29,531 nt of DNA from positions 20,643 to 50,173 of the forward strand of contig ML213539.1 of the NCBI GenBank assembly GCA_004369045.1. The letters are read 5' to 3'. This document shows, piece after piece, positions 9,510 through 20,239 of this stretch. A program made the translations under genes and the position numbers. The notes beneath the pieces are model-generated. The model made no database searches. It was not told the DNA's origin and saw only the letters and a program-made list of their open reading frames with translations. The stretch's first letter is position 1. Every line of letters begins with the position of its first letter. Source of the stretch: Heliocybe sulcata. Lineage: Eukaryota > Basidiomycota > Agaricomycetes > Gloeophyllales > Gloeophyllaceae.

Positions 9510-12500
9510 CTACCAGATCGTTTGGTAAGCATAGAGACTGGACCAATTGTTGACATAAAATGAATCGCAATTATCTAGAATGTTAGCAGAAGACCATTGG
9601 AGAGGCACTTCACCCCCTCCGAAATTCGGCGCCAGCTGGCAAGCCTGTCTAACTTCCTTCAAAGAAACTATGCATCCTGGCCTCGTGCCATCCACCCTTA
9701 AAGGCAGCTTTCTGACATCGTACATGAGATGATTCTTTCCAGCAACACGCTTCAGCGGCGAATACCACTCCAGGTAAACAAGCGGTTCTGTCTTCCAGGG
9801 CGCCCTAGAACCATCGCTAGTAGCTTTTGGGAGACGAAATATGGCTTTGATTCTCCCTATTCTCGTTCCTGGGAAGTTTGATGAGCTGACAAACGGCTTG
9901 GATAGAACTATTGCCTTACCTTCTAGCCCCGTGGACTCAGCATCTTCTGAGGTGATCGCTACTACCGTGTCAAATCGTCCTGGCCTGGACTGGCACCCAG
10001 GCATGGCCTTGAGTATGTCCCAAGGAGCCTCGTCGTCGTCGATAGAGATTGGTCTGAGCTTAATGTTGTAGAATACGTCGACATGGCTGAAAGGAAGAAT
10101 TGAATTTTGAGGTCCTGAGCGCTGATCGTTGTCTTGCGGGAGGCTAGATAATTGCGAGTAGAGATATTTCTTCAGCTCCCTGACAAGACCTGGAGCGTCA
10201 TGGCGCTGCTGGATGTCCTGAAGGGCTTGGCGTGGAAATGAAGGATGTTTGGCGATCTTGACCGAAAAGCTTGTAATATTAGAGCGCTCCAATTCAGAGA
10301 TGTTGTTCCGGTTCAACTGAGAACGCTTTCGCCACTCCACAAAGCATTCAAAGAAAGACAGCTTCTCATGGCGTTCGATCCATGAGACCATTTGAGGCCG
10401 CTCGTCCCGGTGGTTTGTTGATCTCCATCCCTCTTTAGCAAAGTCAATATGGAGACGTTCAAACATCTCCGTATTGTAGTTGTCGGTGGTGCCATACAGA
10501 CGTATGGATTCGATGTAATGGAGTAGGGAGTGAAACTTGGGTATATTGAAGTCTTCCCGTAGACCGACATCCAAGAATATGGACTTGTTCTTGTGGAATG
10601 TGTCGATAGCGTCCTGCAGATAGGTGAGAGTTACGTCGTCATGTATCTTGTTCTGGGCCTGGTATATGAAGTCCAGCAGGGAGCGTATAGCCAAGAGCGC
10701 AGCCTCAGGAACTTTGGTGATTAGACATGCCAGGAGAACTTTAGCCATGTTCTTCCTCTCCGTCCCGGAGATCTGGGAGAGAGCTGATATACCATTCTTG
10801 AATATACGTACACCACAGCCGGATGGAAAGCAACAAATTCTTCTGTCCAACTCCTTCTCGTCCATCAAGGTCTGACACCATTCCACCAGGTGCTTGAAGA
10901 CCCCCTGATAGAGCTGGTGGAGAACGTCAGGGGTTATTGAACGATGGATGTCGGCGAACGGGAAGTCCTGCCAGAATGGATGCTGTACTGCACCAGATAC
11001 GTCCTGTTCCATGCAGAGCTTCGCATATTGACGCGAACTGGTGCTCGCTGCTTTGCTCTCAGCCATAACATTGAGAGTTGATGCTGGAGTTCTATGCGGT
11101 GAAGGTGCCAAGTCTTGAAGGTGATCGTTGGAGCAGAGACACTTAGGACAAGTCCCGTACTTGGATCAAGCTACCAAGCACTGTTCTGGGTAGTCCGCCA
11201 CGTAGCAGGCAAGAATTGGATGTACTCGCCTAACCGCACCATCACCACATGTCATCTCTACTCCAGCCAGACCACCTTCTTTCAGAGGACCCAAGATGAG
11301 CTTCATGGAGGCATGGAATAGCCTCTGCGTTTTCGCCTTCTTCTCCTCCTTGGTAAGCTTCGAAGATGTGATCTTATCCGCAGACAAGTAACCCAGAAGC
11401 ATAGTAGCATGCTCAGATGGTCGGCGTCTCAGAGATCGAGGGAGGTTTCCGATAGTGAGATATACCGGATACGCTTGACGACTGCCTGAGAACTGGGTAA
11501 GTTGGGTTTTATCTGTTGATATGAGCACAGGGGCCACGGTGGCTCCTTTGGGAAGACCGGCCTAGAGGCAGATCAGTGTTTGCGCCACGTTCCCTTGGTT
11601 TTGTAACGTACCTGCACCGCATGCCACCACTTGCCGGTCCACATCTCTGTATAGACACGTTTCGTCTTTGACATATTGGTGTAGACTTTCTTTGGTGAGA
11701 AGACCATAGACTCTGAATGCGCCGGATTGGAGATGAGGCTCCTAATGACCTCAACGGGATCACGATACTGTATGAGGTGTTTCTCATTAGGATCATCAGC
11801 GAGGGAGATATGAGCTGTCTTCCACGGCGCTCTGGCAGGAATAGACTCAATGGTCTGGTGGATTTGACGCATATTTTTGTATGAAAGTCCTAGATGTTCC
11901 CTGATCTGAAATGTTTGGTCATCGTCTATACTTTACCAGCACAAGCGAGCAGCAGCTTACGCCTGGAATATCCAGAAACCTATCAAAGGATTTCTTCCCT
12001 GGTCCCTCCTCAACTGCCCACTTCGCCACTCTCCAATCCAATTCTGTTGAAAAGGGGTAGAAAGGATTCCCCGTCCCATCCTCATCGTTCATAACGACGT
12101 CTCCATCCATGTCCCTCTCCCTCTCCTCGAAAATCTTGTCCACCTCTCGTACTTTCTTCTGTCACCCTTTCCTCCCCGTCGGCGTCCAGCCTGTGAGCGG
12201 AGGAGCTCTCTCCATTCTCATGCACCAGATCAGGTGGCTCCAGATTCTGGAACCACTCCTCGACGTTCTCCTCATATCTCTCTAGGTCGTCAGCGTCATC
12301 CTCGTCCTCATCCCCAGGGTGTTCCGAGCCTTCAGAGCCTTCAGGATCCCGGGGCACGGGACCGTTGTCGATACCTTCCATCTCGTCTTCCTGCTCAGGC
12401 ATAGCTCTGTTCTTACCTTTACGATACCAAGCACAGGACCTAGACATTGCCAGATGTGAATGCATCCCCTGAATTGTTGGGAAGCACCTGTAGCATGCTG

Positions 12501-12540
12501 GACAACTACGAGCGGCGAGAGCCTGAGTGATTCGTTCCAT
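9510..12540 (-). pseudogene. Plavaka-type DDE transposase, nearly intact
   Basis: This is a cut-and-paste transposase of the basidiomycete Plavaka group, related to CMC/CACTA elements. The model is complement of 12540-11961, 11905-11612 and 11561-9510, with introns 11906-11960 (55 nt) and 11562-11611 (50 nt), about 975 codons. An N-terminal Cys-rich finger (SCPACYRCF...HSHL...RSC) is followed by an acidic linker, then PKGATVAPVLISTDKTQL (first catalytic Asp region), AYPVYLTIGN, a CPKC pair, and PFADIHRSITPDVLHQLYQG. It ends with YNTEMFERLHIDFAKEGW, carrying the probable catalytic Glu. Two lesions are visible. A single extra base near 12150-12160 shifts VTEE out of the VDKIFEER frame, and an in-frame TGA at 11166-11168 sits just before SKYGTCPKC. 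The rest is open, so inactivation looks recent. Gene A starts 750 bp away in the opposite direction. Confidence 0.88.
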
Positions 12541-13293
12541 TACAACCCAGACCGTAAGACAGAAGACACGAGATCACCAGGAGCTACAAACACAAGCTCC
12601 AGCGGATTCAAGAAGAAAAGATGGAATAATTCAGAGACACGCCTTCTGGACGACAGGCAGATTCGCTACGAAGAGCAGATCCGAGACATTGTGTGGCCGA
12701 TTGCAATCATTCCCACGATCTGGCTGAAGCGCGACTTAGAATGTTTTGCTCTTGCAGCACCACCTTCATTGAAGCAGAATCTTGCTGCATGCCTCCTGCC
12801 CAGTGACCGCTATCCTATTCAATATGGTACACATCTTCAATATGAAAGACTCAGCCTGAGAACAAGATAAGACTTCGAAGCATCAGGAGAACGTACTTGA
12901 AGGCTCCTTCAAGCTTCATCCTCCCAGTTCATCTGAGTCTGTCCTGAATAGCGTGTTCGAACTAAACATTGATTCCATGAGGCATAACCTTCTCTTCCCT
13001 CTATACTCAAGCTTGTGAATGTTAGTCCGGGCGGAACTCGGGTGCAGAGAGGCGTTTAGGACTGCAATTGACAAAGAATACGTCAGGAGGCTGTCCGGTG
13101 ATGTCTCTAATCGCGCTCTATCTTATTGTTGAATAGCTATTTGCTAACACATGAGGACTTTTTCCTTTAAGGTTGTTACGTATGTGAGAGCGAAGATTGG
13201 CATACCATTCCTTGCAGGAGCCTGGCACTTTTGCCTTTAAAGGGCGCACACCACTCATGTCTCGCATCGCTCACGTCTAGTCAACAATACCTG
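12541..13293. other. Divergent spacer between Plavaka and gene A
   Basis: About 750 bp separate the two divergent start codons. A 136-codon plus-strand frame overlaps the Plavaka start (12460-12870) but has no motif and is probably fortuitous. One border between the Plavaka copy and the downstream six-gene block may lie here. I could not see paired terminal repeats. Confidence 0.3.
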
Positions 13294-14916
13294 ATGGCTC
13301 CGCCCTATGAACCATTCTGGGTCCTCCTAGGAGATGTAACTGACAGCAGTGTTATTCAGTTTAAGTGGTACGTGTTCTTCTTGCCGTGCCTATCTCTTCC
13401 AATGCAACTGAAGAGCGCCAGGCACTACATACCGTCCGGTTTAAAGACAGCTCCATTCCCTTTATGGGTTCAATGCGTTGATGAAGATGAGGCTGCTGAT
13501 GTTGCCGCTCTCAATGATCTTGCCCTTGCGCTTGCAGAACGGCCCTGGAGCCGTCCAGAGGATCGCCAGACAATCGCTAACGAGTGGGATCAAAATGATT
13601 GCACATGGAATGTATTAGAGAATGTACGTCTATTCTACTGCGTCACAGCAGGGAACTCCGCGATCTACAGGACCATGTGAGCATTGGTATTGGCTGTATG
13701 TTATCTGTAGGGCGTCTGACTGTTTTTCTTAGTGAAGCAGCTGAGCATGCTGTCTCTAACTTCAAAAACCCACGCACGACTATGGCAATATCTTTCAATC
13801 AGGCCGTACGTCAGATGATAATGAAGGGTATGTCTTTTCAGGATGCTGGTATCTATAACATTTGCTGAGCGTACCCAGGTCATGTTGTGATGCCTGCTAG
13901 TGCTGGTACAACTCGCAGTCAAAGCTCCCCTCAGACACCTAGGAGAAACAGGCGTGGACTGAGTGGACCGCCGGGTAGCAACATGCAGTCTCCGCTTCAT
14001 GGCATTTCTCTCCCATCTTATGGCCCTGGCGCCTTGGATACTCCTGGGCATGCTGCTGCCTCTCACAAGACATCCACACGCCAGCCTGCCATTCTCCACT
14101 CCACCACACGAAGCACAGTGAGAAACTTCACACATCAGACTCTGGATGATGAGAGCGCTGGTAGAGGATCTCACCAGAACGCTAATCGTCTCGCCTCTGT
14201 AAGAGGCCCAGTGAGAAATGTTGCGTATGAATCACCTGCTGGTAGAGGCTCTTCTCGCGTACAGTCTCGAGATGCTGCCTTTCACTCTGCTGAAGGAGCT
14301 GGAGTTTCCAGTGAGCCGTCGTCACGCCCCTGGCCCTTGAGGAGCAGCAATGTCAATGCCTATCAGGTATGCCTTCCCTATTCTTCAACGCTTGCTTATC
14401 AAGCCAACGAATACCCTATAGGTACTCTCCAGCTCTGTCCAGGATCAACCCATCTACAGGCCAAGTGTTGCGTCTTTCGAACCGCTGGCAACTCCAGGCA
14501 TTGTTCAGCGTAGCCGTTCTCAACCACTGCCTCTATTTTCACCAAGCAACCTCCCCCCTTCCTCGCCCTCCTTTGCTATCTCTCGCAGGAGGCATTACTT
14601 CCATGTAAACGCCTCCTCTCCAAGGCAACAGGAGGCTGCATGGTGTCACGAGCGTGATATTTCCTGGAATATTGTGGCTTCTTACTCTGCTCAGCCTCAT
14701 CAGACAGATCTGTTGCTGTCTCTGGGGCTCTTGGCCGACTCGTTTCTCGACTGCATGGGCTTCAATGATGAGGCCATCAACACCGTGGTCGTAGTCTATC
14801 GTGACGCAGTTGGAGTGGAGGAGTTCTGTAATGCTCTGGAAGGTTTTGGGTGGTCTATTCAGGAGAGCGCTTTACTGCATTCACTCATTATGCATAACTG
14901 CCGTAGAAACATCTGA
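13294..14916 (+). CDS. Gene A: 468-aa protein of unknown function, five exons
   Basis: The model is 13294-13367, 13422-13676, 13733-13827, 13879-14366 and 14422-14916. The four introns are 51-56 nt with GT-AG ends, and all phases agree, giving 468 aa without internal stops. The start MAPPYEPFWVLLGD has context ACCTGATGG. The N-terminal 140 residues are globular and Asp/Glu-rich (CVDEDEAADVAALNDLALAL). The middle is Ser/Arg/Pro-rich with repeated AGRGS and VRxxxVRN words, likely disordered. The C-terminal 90 residues are helical (QTDLLLSLGLLADSFLDC...VVVYRDAVGVEEFCNALEGF). I recognise no family. It converges on gene B with 75 bp between stops and shares the short-intron style of the downstream block, so I infer it belongs to it. 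It is probably an accessory or DNA/protein-binding factor of the element rather than a catalyst. Confidence 0.7.
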
Positions 14917-14991
14917 GGGCTCAATACCACGTTGCCATTATCACATTCCCGCTCTACGTTTAAGTACATGGGTAAAAAAACAACAGCAACA

Positions 14992-15674
14992 TCACCGCCG
15001 AGGCTGAACAGATGTGAGACCTCCCCAGATGCTGCGTTGACAACGGAACCTAAGCCTGGCGATTATGCTCCTCAAGGTTCGCCTCAACAACTGATCTCAG
15101 CTATATGAGAATTAAGAGACATGACAGACACTCACATGGGTCATAGAGCTCTCTACTGGAAACTCACCAGGGTCAGGGTACTTGTTGTAGCGCCTTAGGT
15201 ATGCAGAATATGAGCTGCATCCCGTCTCCATGGAAGACGGGAACATGGGAAGGTCCACCGGTGACGAAGGACAAGAGGCAGAGGCTGTTGGGGATGAGAT
15301 ATGAGCTGCAGCCTGAGAGGTCACCTTGGGGCTGGCCATGTCCTCAATCGATAGGCTTTCCGGAGAGCTCGGTGCAGCATCTACTGTTTCCTCATGGGTA
15401 CTTTTGTCGTTGTTCCTCTTCAAAATGATTGCCTGAACAGCGTTGATTCTGAGCTTCAGGTCCAGCCTGAGACAAACTGGGGATGCACTCACAACATAAT
15501 CATGATCTTCCAGCAGATATCTCGGCACACGGAGCTCCACGTCTATGTTACTAACGTCCGTATTCTACGAAAAGCCTCATGATCTCAAGCAAATATGTTG
15601 TAGCAGGTGAGACGTACCCAACGTATGACTGGCACATTGTCAGCAATAACAGCAACGCTGTAGATGTTGCTCAT
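14992..15674 (-). CDS. Gene B: 194-aa minus-strand protein of unknown function
   Basis: The model is complement of 15674-15618, 15564-15136 and 15090-14992, with introns 15565-15617 (53 nt) and 15091-15135 (45 nt), giving 194 aa. The start MSNIYSVAVIADNVPVIRW is joined to NTDVSNIDVELRVPRYLLED, a short beta-rich start. A Ser/Pro-rich middle follows (AAPSSPESLSIEDMASPK). The end is strongly basic (LLRRTLRSIIARLRFRCQR). An alternative acceptor at about 15100 would give a different, acidic tail, so the last exon is the least certain. The family is not recognised. Its start codon lies 232 bp from that of the TET/JBP gene on the opposite strand, which suggests a shared divergent promoter and coordinated expression. 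Confidence 0.55.
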
Positions 15675-15906
15675 GTTTGACGCCGGAGAGACACCGGAGA
15701 GGAGGGAAGCCAGGAACAGGACCGAAAGCAGCAGTGGCCGGTATGCTGCTTAGCCGTTGGCTTGGGGCGGCCTGTGGCGCTGAGTCCCACCTCATCGTCG
15801 GTGAAGCTTTGCCCCCACAGTGTGGAAGTCTCTGCGGCCATGAGCAAAAATTCCCACCCCCGTGCTTTCCTTCGTTCTGCTCAAGCTGTCTGTTGTAGGT
15901 CTTACC
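15675..15906. promoter_or_regulatory. Candidate bidirectional promoter of gene B and the TET/JBP gene
   Basis: A 232-bp interval separates the divergent ATGs at 15674 (minus) and 15907 (plus). It is GC-rich on the gene B side and has a pyrimidine-rich CTTTCCTTCG stretch near the TET/JBP start, as often seen upstream of fungal starts. No clear TATA box is visible. Confidence 0.4.
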
Positions 15907-18900
15907 ATGGATCTGGTCTCGGCGAACACGATCTACCTTGCTTTGGATGGCGAAGAACGCGCAGAGCTGGAAGCCCTATTAAAATGTTCTGTTAATAAGC
16001 ACAGCTCAAACACGGTCCTTTCACGCTTGCTTTGGAAGCTGCAGACCTACGGAACAACGGCAGAAAATCCCGATGCTATTATAGAAGGTACGTACCTTTG
16101 GAACGTTACGAGAGTCTAGCTGACTAGAATGCAAGGCTTGGATTACCCTCAAGAAATAGATGAGTCCTCAAAGCGAAGAAACAAGCCGTACGATCGCCCA
16201 GGAACATCGTTAGGCAATGGGAGAAAGAAGACTAGGAAGGGCAAGGGAAAAGGAGGCGAAGGACGCGGCGGAGGGCAACTAGGCGGTACCTCTGCGGATT
16301 GGAACTGTCCCAGAGGTACGGTTGACTTCGTGAACAGTTGGCAGCAAATCAACTTGTCTGTCGCTGTCCATTCTGATTCTGGTCCCTTCTTCGGAAGACT
16401 TGCTGCATTCATCAACAGCGATGCCTGCACCAGCTCCACCTTCCCTTCGACGGTGCAAAAGCTGTTGTACGATGTTACCGAGCATGCAAGCGCTTCTCCT
16501 GAGGAGTCTTTGGTTCACCTTATCCGTAAGGTTCAGTCTTCGAATGCTCAGAGCGCGAGGGCTAGTTTTGTGTCGATGACGGATCAAATGAGGCTTGCTG
16601 CACTAGTTCAAAGGTACGTACGTATACCTGTTAAGCCTCTATATGGCTGAGGCGGTCATAGTTTGGGGACTGTCACAGAAGTATACGCTAAGCACATCGC
16701 TGAGTGGGATGAGGCACCTAGACGCAGGACTTTCTATGACTGGGTTGCAGAAGGGCGCAGGGTATCAGCGATTGCAAGCGGGGGTAAGTCTACGCTATGA
16801 AACTTCTTTAACGGTGTTTGCTCATTGCCTAGCCATCTCTAGGCACTATGTATATCATCCTGTTGATCAGCTTAGCTGGTATGAGGTTTGCGATTACAGA
16901 TATGCCAGGCGACGTTGCCCATGCCATAGGCAACATCCTACGAGCCCCAGATGAAGGTCACTCTGTTGGCAACATCGTTCGTAGAACAATTGTGCCATTT
17001 ATAGCCGCCATGCGTTGTGTAGCTCCTTTCAATCTCAGTTTGCTACTGCCAGCGTTGTTCCTGCAGCAGCAGAAGCTACCGTACGATATTGAGGCTGGAG
17101 ATATAATGGCGAACGATAGAGTTATGGATGCTATTGAGCTGAGGTAAGTCGTCTTCGATGGCATGGAACGTGATGGTTAATTGTATCCAGCCATTTCACC
17201 CTTGCAGAACGTGACTGCAGTGCATGGAAAAGTGCCCTCCTCATTCCAGCAAGATCCTTCAGAGATGCACCACCTCTAGCACCGCCTCTAGCACTGCCTA
17301 CCGTGGACCGTCAGCATGAGCCCCTTCTCCTCACATCTCCCTCCTTAAGGCCAACACCACGAGTTTCAACACCTTCACCGCCTATGGCCTTAACTCCCAG
17401 CGGGGCTATACCATTGCCAACTCCAATGACGCCTACTCCCATGGATTCAAGGGGAACTTCAGCGCCATTGTCACCTACGCCCATGATACCCATAGAGCCC
17501 AGCATACCAAAGCTGCCAGTGACTCCGTCGCCACCCACGTTTATGCCCTCATGTGTAACCCCTACCTTGACCTTGGCGACTAACAGTTCACCAAACTGGC
17601 CTCTGGAATCCACGCTGGGCCCTTCCTTGCTAGGCACCCCTTGGCCTTTTGACCGGAGGCAGCCAGAAGTACGTGAGATCAAGATCAGCACCAATTTCAT
17701 TGGCAACCATAGGTCACACCGCAAGTCCGAGATCAACAGGAGGAATACAACCAGGTGGACACAATGCCAGAGAGCCTACGCTCAACAAGCAGTACTTAAT
17801 CCACCTGCAACATTCGAGGCGTTCATGGATGAGGTAAGAGAGCTATCCTGTTTCTTGGGAGAAGAGCGTCTGGTTAACTAGTTGAAGCTACGTTGGATGT
17901 ATGTCAACGGGACGAAGAGGGATCCTAACAAGTATCTCTTTGTACCTATTGAACGTTTACCTGGGTAGGTTATATATGCTGCGCTCCCCCGTAGCATCCA
18001 GCTGACTACATGCCATTCCCCGTAGCAATGCTGTACGCTTTGAAGGTGCGAACGGCTGTCTTCAAGCTATGCTCTGCACAGCAATGCCAGAGGCGATGAG
18101 AAACTCCCTGATGGACGTCATACAGTCTGCTATTGGAAGCAGCGTTCTTCGCCAACGAGAGCAGGACCAAGACATATTATTCCAAGCGCTTCATTTTTCG
18201 TGGTACAATCGCTATAGTACAAATGTTAGTTCCTCTATCTATCTGTTAACCAAAGCTGATCGTTATATGCTTAGGGAGATGCTTCCGCTGACCACGTCCA
18301 TCCATCTCTGTCCAAGAAGGAAGGTACCTCCAGAACCAATTACTTCCAATTCTGCCCGAGAACGTCAACAGACTACAGGAAGTTCAGGGACATCTACCTC
18401 AACCTTACGACGTCTCTAGCTCCGGTATTCATGTGGGTGGAAGACATGGTGAGCATTCAGTGTTACGCCCCTGTTGCTATAAGGAAGATGACTGAGAGAG
18501 TCACGATCAGATCCGTAGACTTGTCGGGAAGGACGTGGAGATCCAGGTTGAGTGCTGCAACTCCCTGCCGCTGAACTCCAACGTTCCTCTATTCCCATTC
18601 ACCGGCCTTGTATTCAACTTCAACGTATCCACGAAAGGCCACAGGGATAGGGGTGATATTGGTTATTGTTTCGTGATGGCCTTTGGCGATTATGAGGGAG
18701 GCCATCTGTGCTTCAAGGAACAGGGATGGGTTTTTGATATACGCCCCGGTGACTTCATTATCTTTGATTCTAGTAGCACTACTCACTTCAATCTGCTCTA
18801 TCGAGGGACATGGGGCTCCATAGTCGGTCATACCGACAAGGAGTTTTTACACTGGATCAAGGACTTCAACGGCTGGAAGAACAATATCTACACCACCAGA

Positions 18901-18909
18901 TGGCCTTAA
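15907..18909 (+). CDS. TET/JBP-family 2-oxoglutarate/Fe(II) DNA dioxygenase, 859 aa
   Basis: TET/JBP enzymes use 2-oxoglutarate, O2 and Fe(II) to hydroxylate 5-methylcytosine or thymine in DNA. The model has nine exons: 15907-16087, 16136-16613, 16662-16783, 16843-17143, 17191-17833, 17882-17964, 18026-18224, 18275-18448 and 18511-18909. Introns are 47-62 nt, and the 2580 nt are in phase with no internal stop. Start context is TACCATGG. Residues 90-108 form a Lys/Arg/Gly-rich patch (RKKTRKGKGKGGEGRGGG), plausibly DNA-binding. About 385-480 is a Pro/Thr-rich linker. The catalytic core is at the C-terminus: NFNVSTKGHRD supplies the metal-binding His771-x-Asp773, AFGDYEGGHL and IRPGDFIIFDS follow the family pattern, THFN supplies distal His819, and RGTWGSIVGH carries Arg825 for 2-oxoglutarate. 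All key residues are present, so activity is plausible. Which modified base it uses cannot be told. Confidence 0.85.
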
Positions 18910-19240
18910 TGTTGAGACGATGTATAGCAATGCCGACGCTGAACGAATGTCTCAGAGACCTCGCTAGAAGAATTCATGAATGTCCGCTCGATGTTCCCAC
19001 ACCTGTCTGATCTGACGTGGTAGCCACGTCCATTCGCAGCTTACCTCAACAATGAAATAATGTTTGAGCTTTTACATAGGATACTTGTCCTACCAAGGTT
19101 TCTTGGGCCTTTCCTCTATGCTCCCCACAATGTTGTCGGCTCAGGGCCTTGCTGGGGCTTCCATCGTGTGACTTGTCGTGTCTAAGTTGTGACCAGTCGC
19201 GCCTGTCGCTCTTCGCGCCCTCCATCCAGCCTCTGCAGCA
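18910..19240. other. Spacer downstream of the TET/JBP gene
   Basis: About 330 bp lie between the TET/JBP stop and the next start codon. I see no open frame, RNA gene or clear terminal repeat. The interval should hold the 3' UTR of one gene and the promoter of the next. Confidence 0.4.
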
Positions 19241-20048
19241 ATGGCAGACTCGCAAGACTCGCAAGACTCGTATGAACCCTCTCAGGACTTGGGTGACTGC
19301 ATTTTTCGCACACCACGACCACACAAGAGACTGCAGGAAGCCGCACACCGCTCTGCCATATCCACCGAAAGGTACGTGCCATATTATATCATACATGATC
19401 CTGCGCATACCATTCAACTCATCTCAATGGTGATGTCCATCATATAGGCAATTTGTGACAGGTGGAGCACTGGACTCGCAGACGACGGACTCTCAGTACC
19501 TCGGTGCCCTCATTCAAAGCGGTCGCCCTCGTATAAGTGCGATCTTCATGACACCCTGCCTACGATCATCTAACAACTAATTGGTTCAGATTCTCCTGAA
19601 AGTCACCTTCTGTTGACTGGAACAGCGATGGAGTCTTCGGGTGACCCTGTCAAATGTATGTTCTCATCCTGTTGAAAATCAGCTGCCCATGCTCAAGCCT
19701 GGCTCCTTCATAGCTGAAGACCCTCCGAGCCCGGTTCTTCAAGTCCCCGCTTGCTCCGAGTGCCTGCGGCTGACAGAGGCATTGTCAAAGCTGACAGCAC
19801 GCCTCTTGGAAGCCGACAAAGACCTGTCCAAGGAGTCTCAGGAATCGTACTACTACCGCAGCATGTGGCATGCTGAAATGGCGAAGACGGAATCATTGGC
19901 CGCTGCACTTCAAGCATCAGGCTGTGAGCTGCCTCTGGAAGAGCAATTGCAGCAAGCATGGCTCAGTCCCTCCCCGGTTGCGCGCAGAATCCAGAATCGG
20001 CCGGCGGTCGTCAAAGACGGGAAGCGCGCATTTGGCTGTATTGAATGA
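19241..20048 (+). CDS. 206-aa helical protein of unknown function
   Basis: Four exons (19241-19371, 19448-19536, 19590-19655, 19714-20048) joined at GT-AG introns of 76, 53 and 58 nt give 206 aa in phase. The N-terminus is Ser/Asp/Gln-rich with a repeat (MADSQDSQDSYEPSQD). A central CSECLRLTEALSKLTARLLE begins a predicted amphipathic helix of about 60 residues (KESQESYYYRSMWHAEMAKT), possibly a coiled coil. The end is basic (VVKDGKRAFG). I do not recognise a family. It sits between the TET/JBP gene and the large transposase, with the next start only 191 bp away. This suggests an adaptor or accessory role in the same element. The last intron is the least certain join. Confidence 0.6.
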
Positions 20049-20239
20049 CCGGTCTAAATTGACTAGATATAAATATATATACAGTTGTTATGATCCCTGG
20101 TACCAATGCTATAAAATGAACTGGTGTGCGTCGTGCTACCAATCTTCCAAATATGCCGGATTTGGTGCCTGATCGGACACAGCGCAATTCTTGACGTTTT
20201 TGTGGTCCATGCCGTCAGACTGGCGCATCCATGGTATAA

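Noticed and set aside
12460-12870. 136-codon plus-strand ORF overlapping the Plavaka start
   Set aside because: It is antisense to the zinc-finger exon of Plavaka at its 5' part and carries no motif.
13231-13293. Upstream in-frame extension of gene A from a start at 13231
   Set aside because: The frame is open, but the ATG at 13294 has better context and begins the protein-like sequence.
15677-15898. Open frame upstream of the TET/JBP start
   Set aside because: Different frame and Cys/Gly/Pro-rich. It overlaps the proposed divergent promoter and has no splice link into exon 1.
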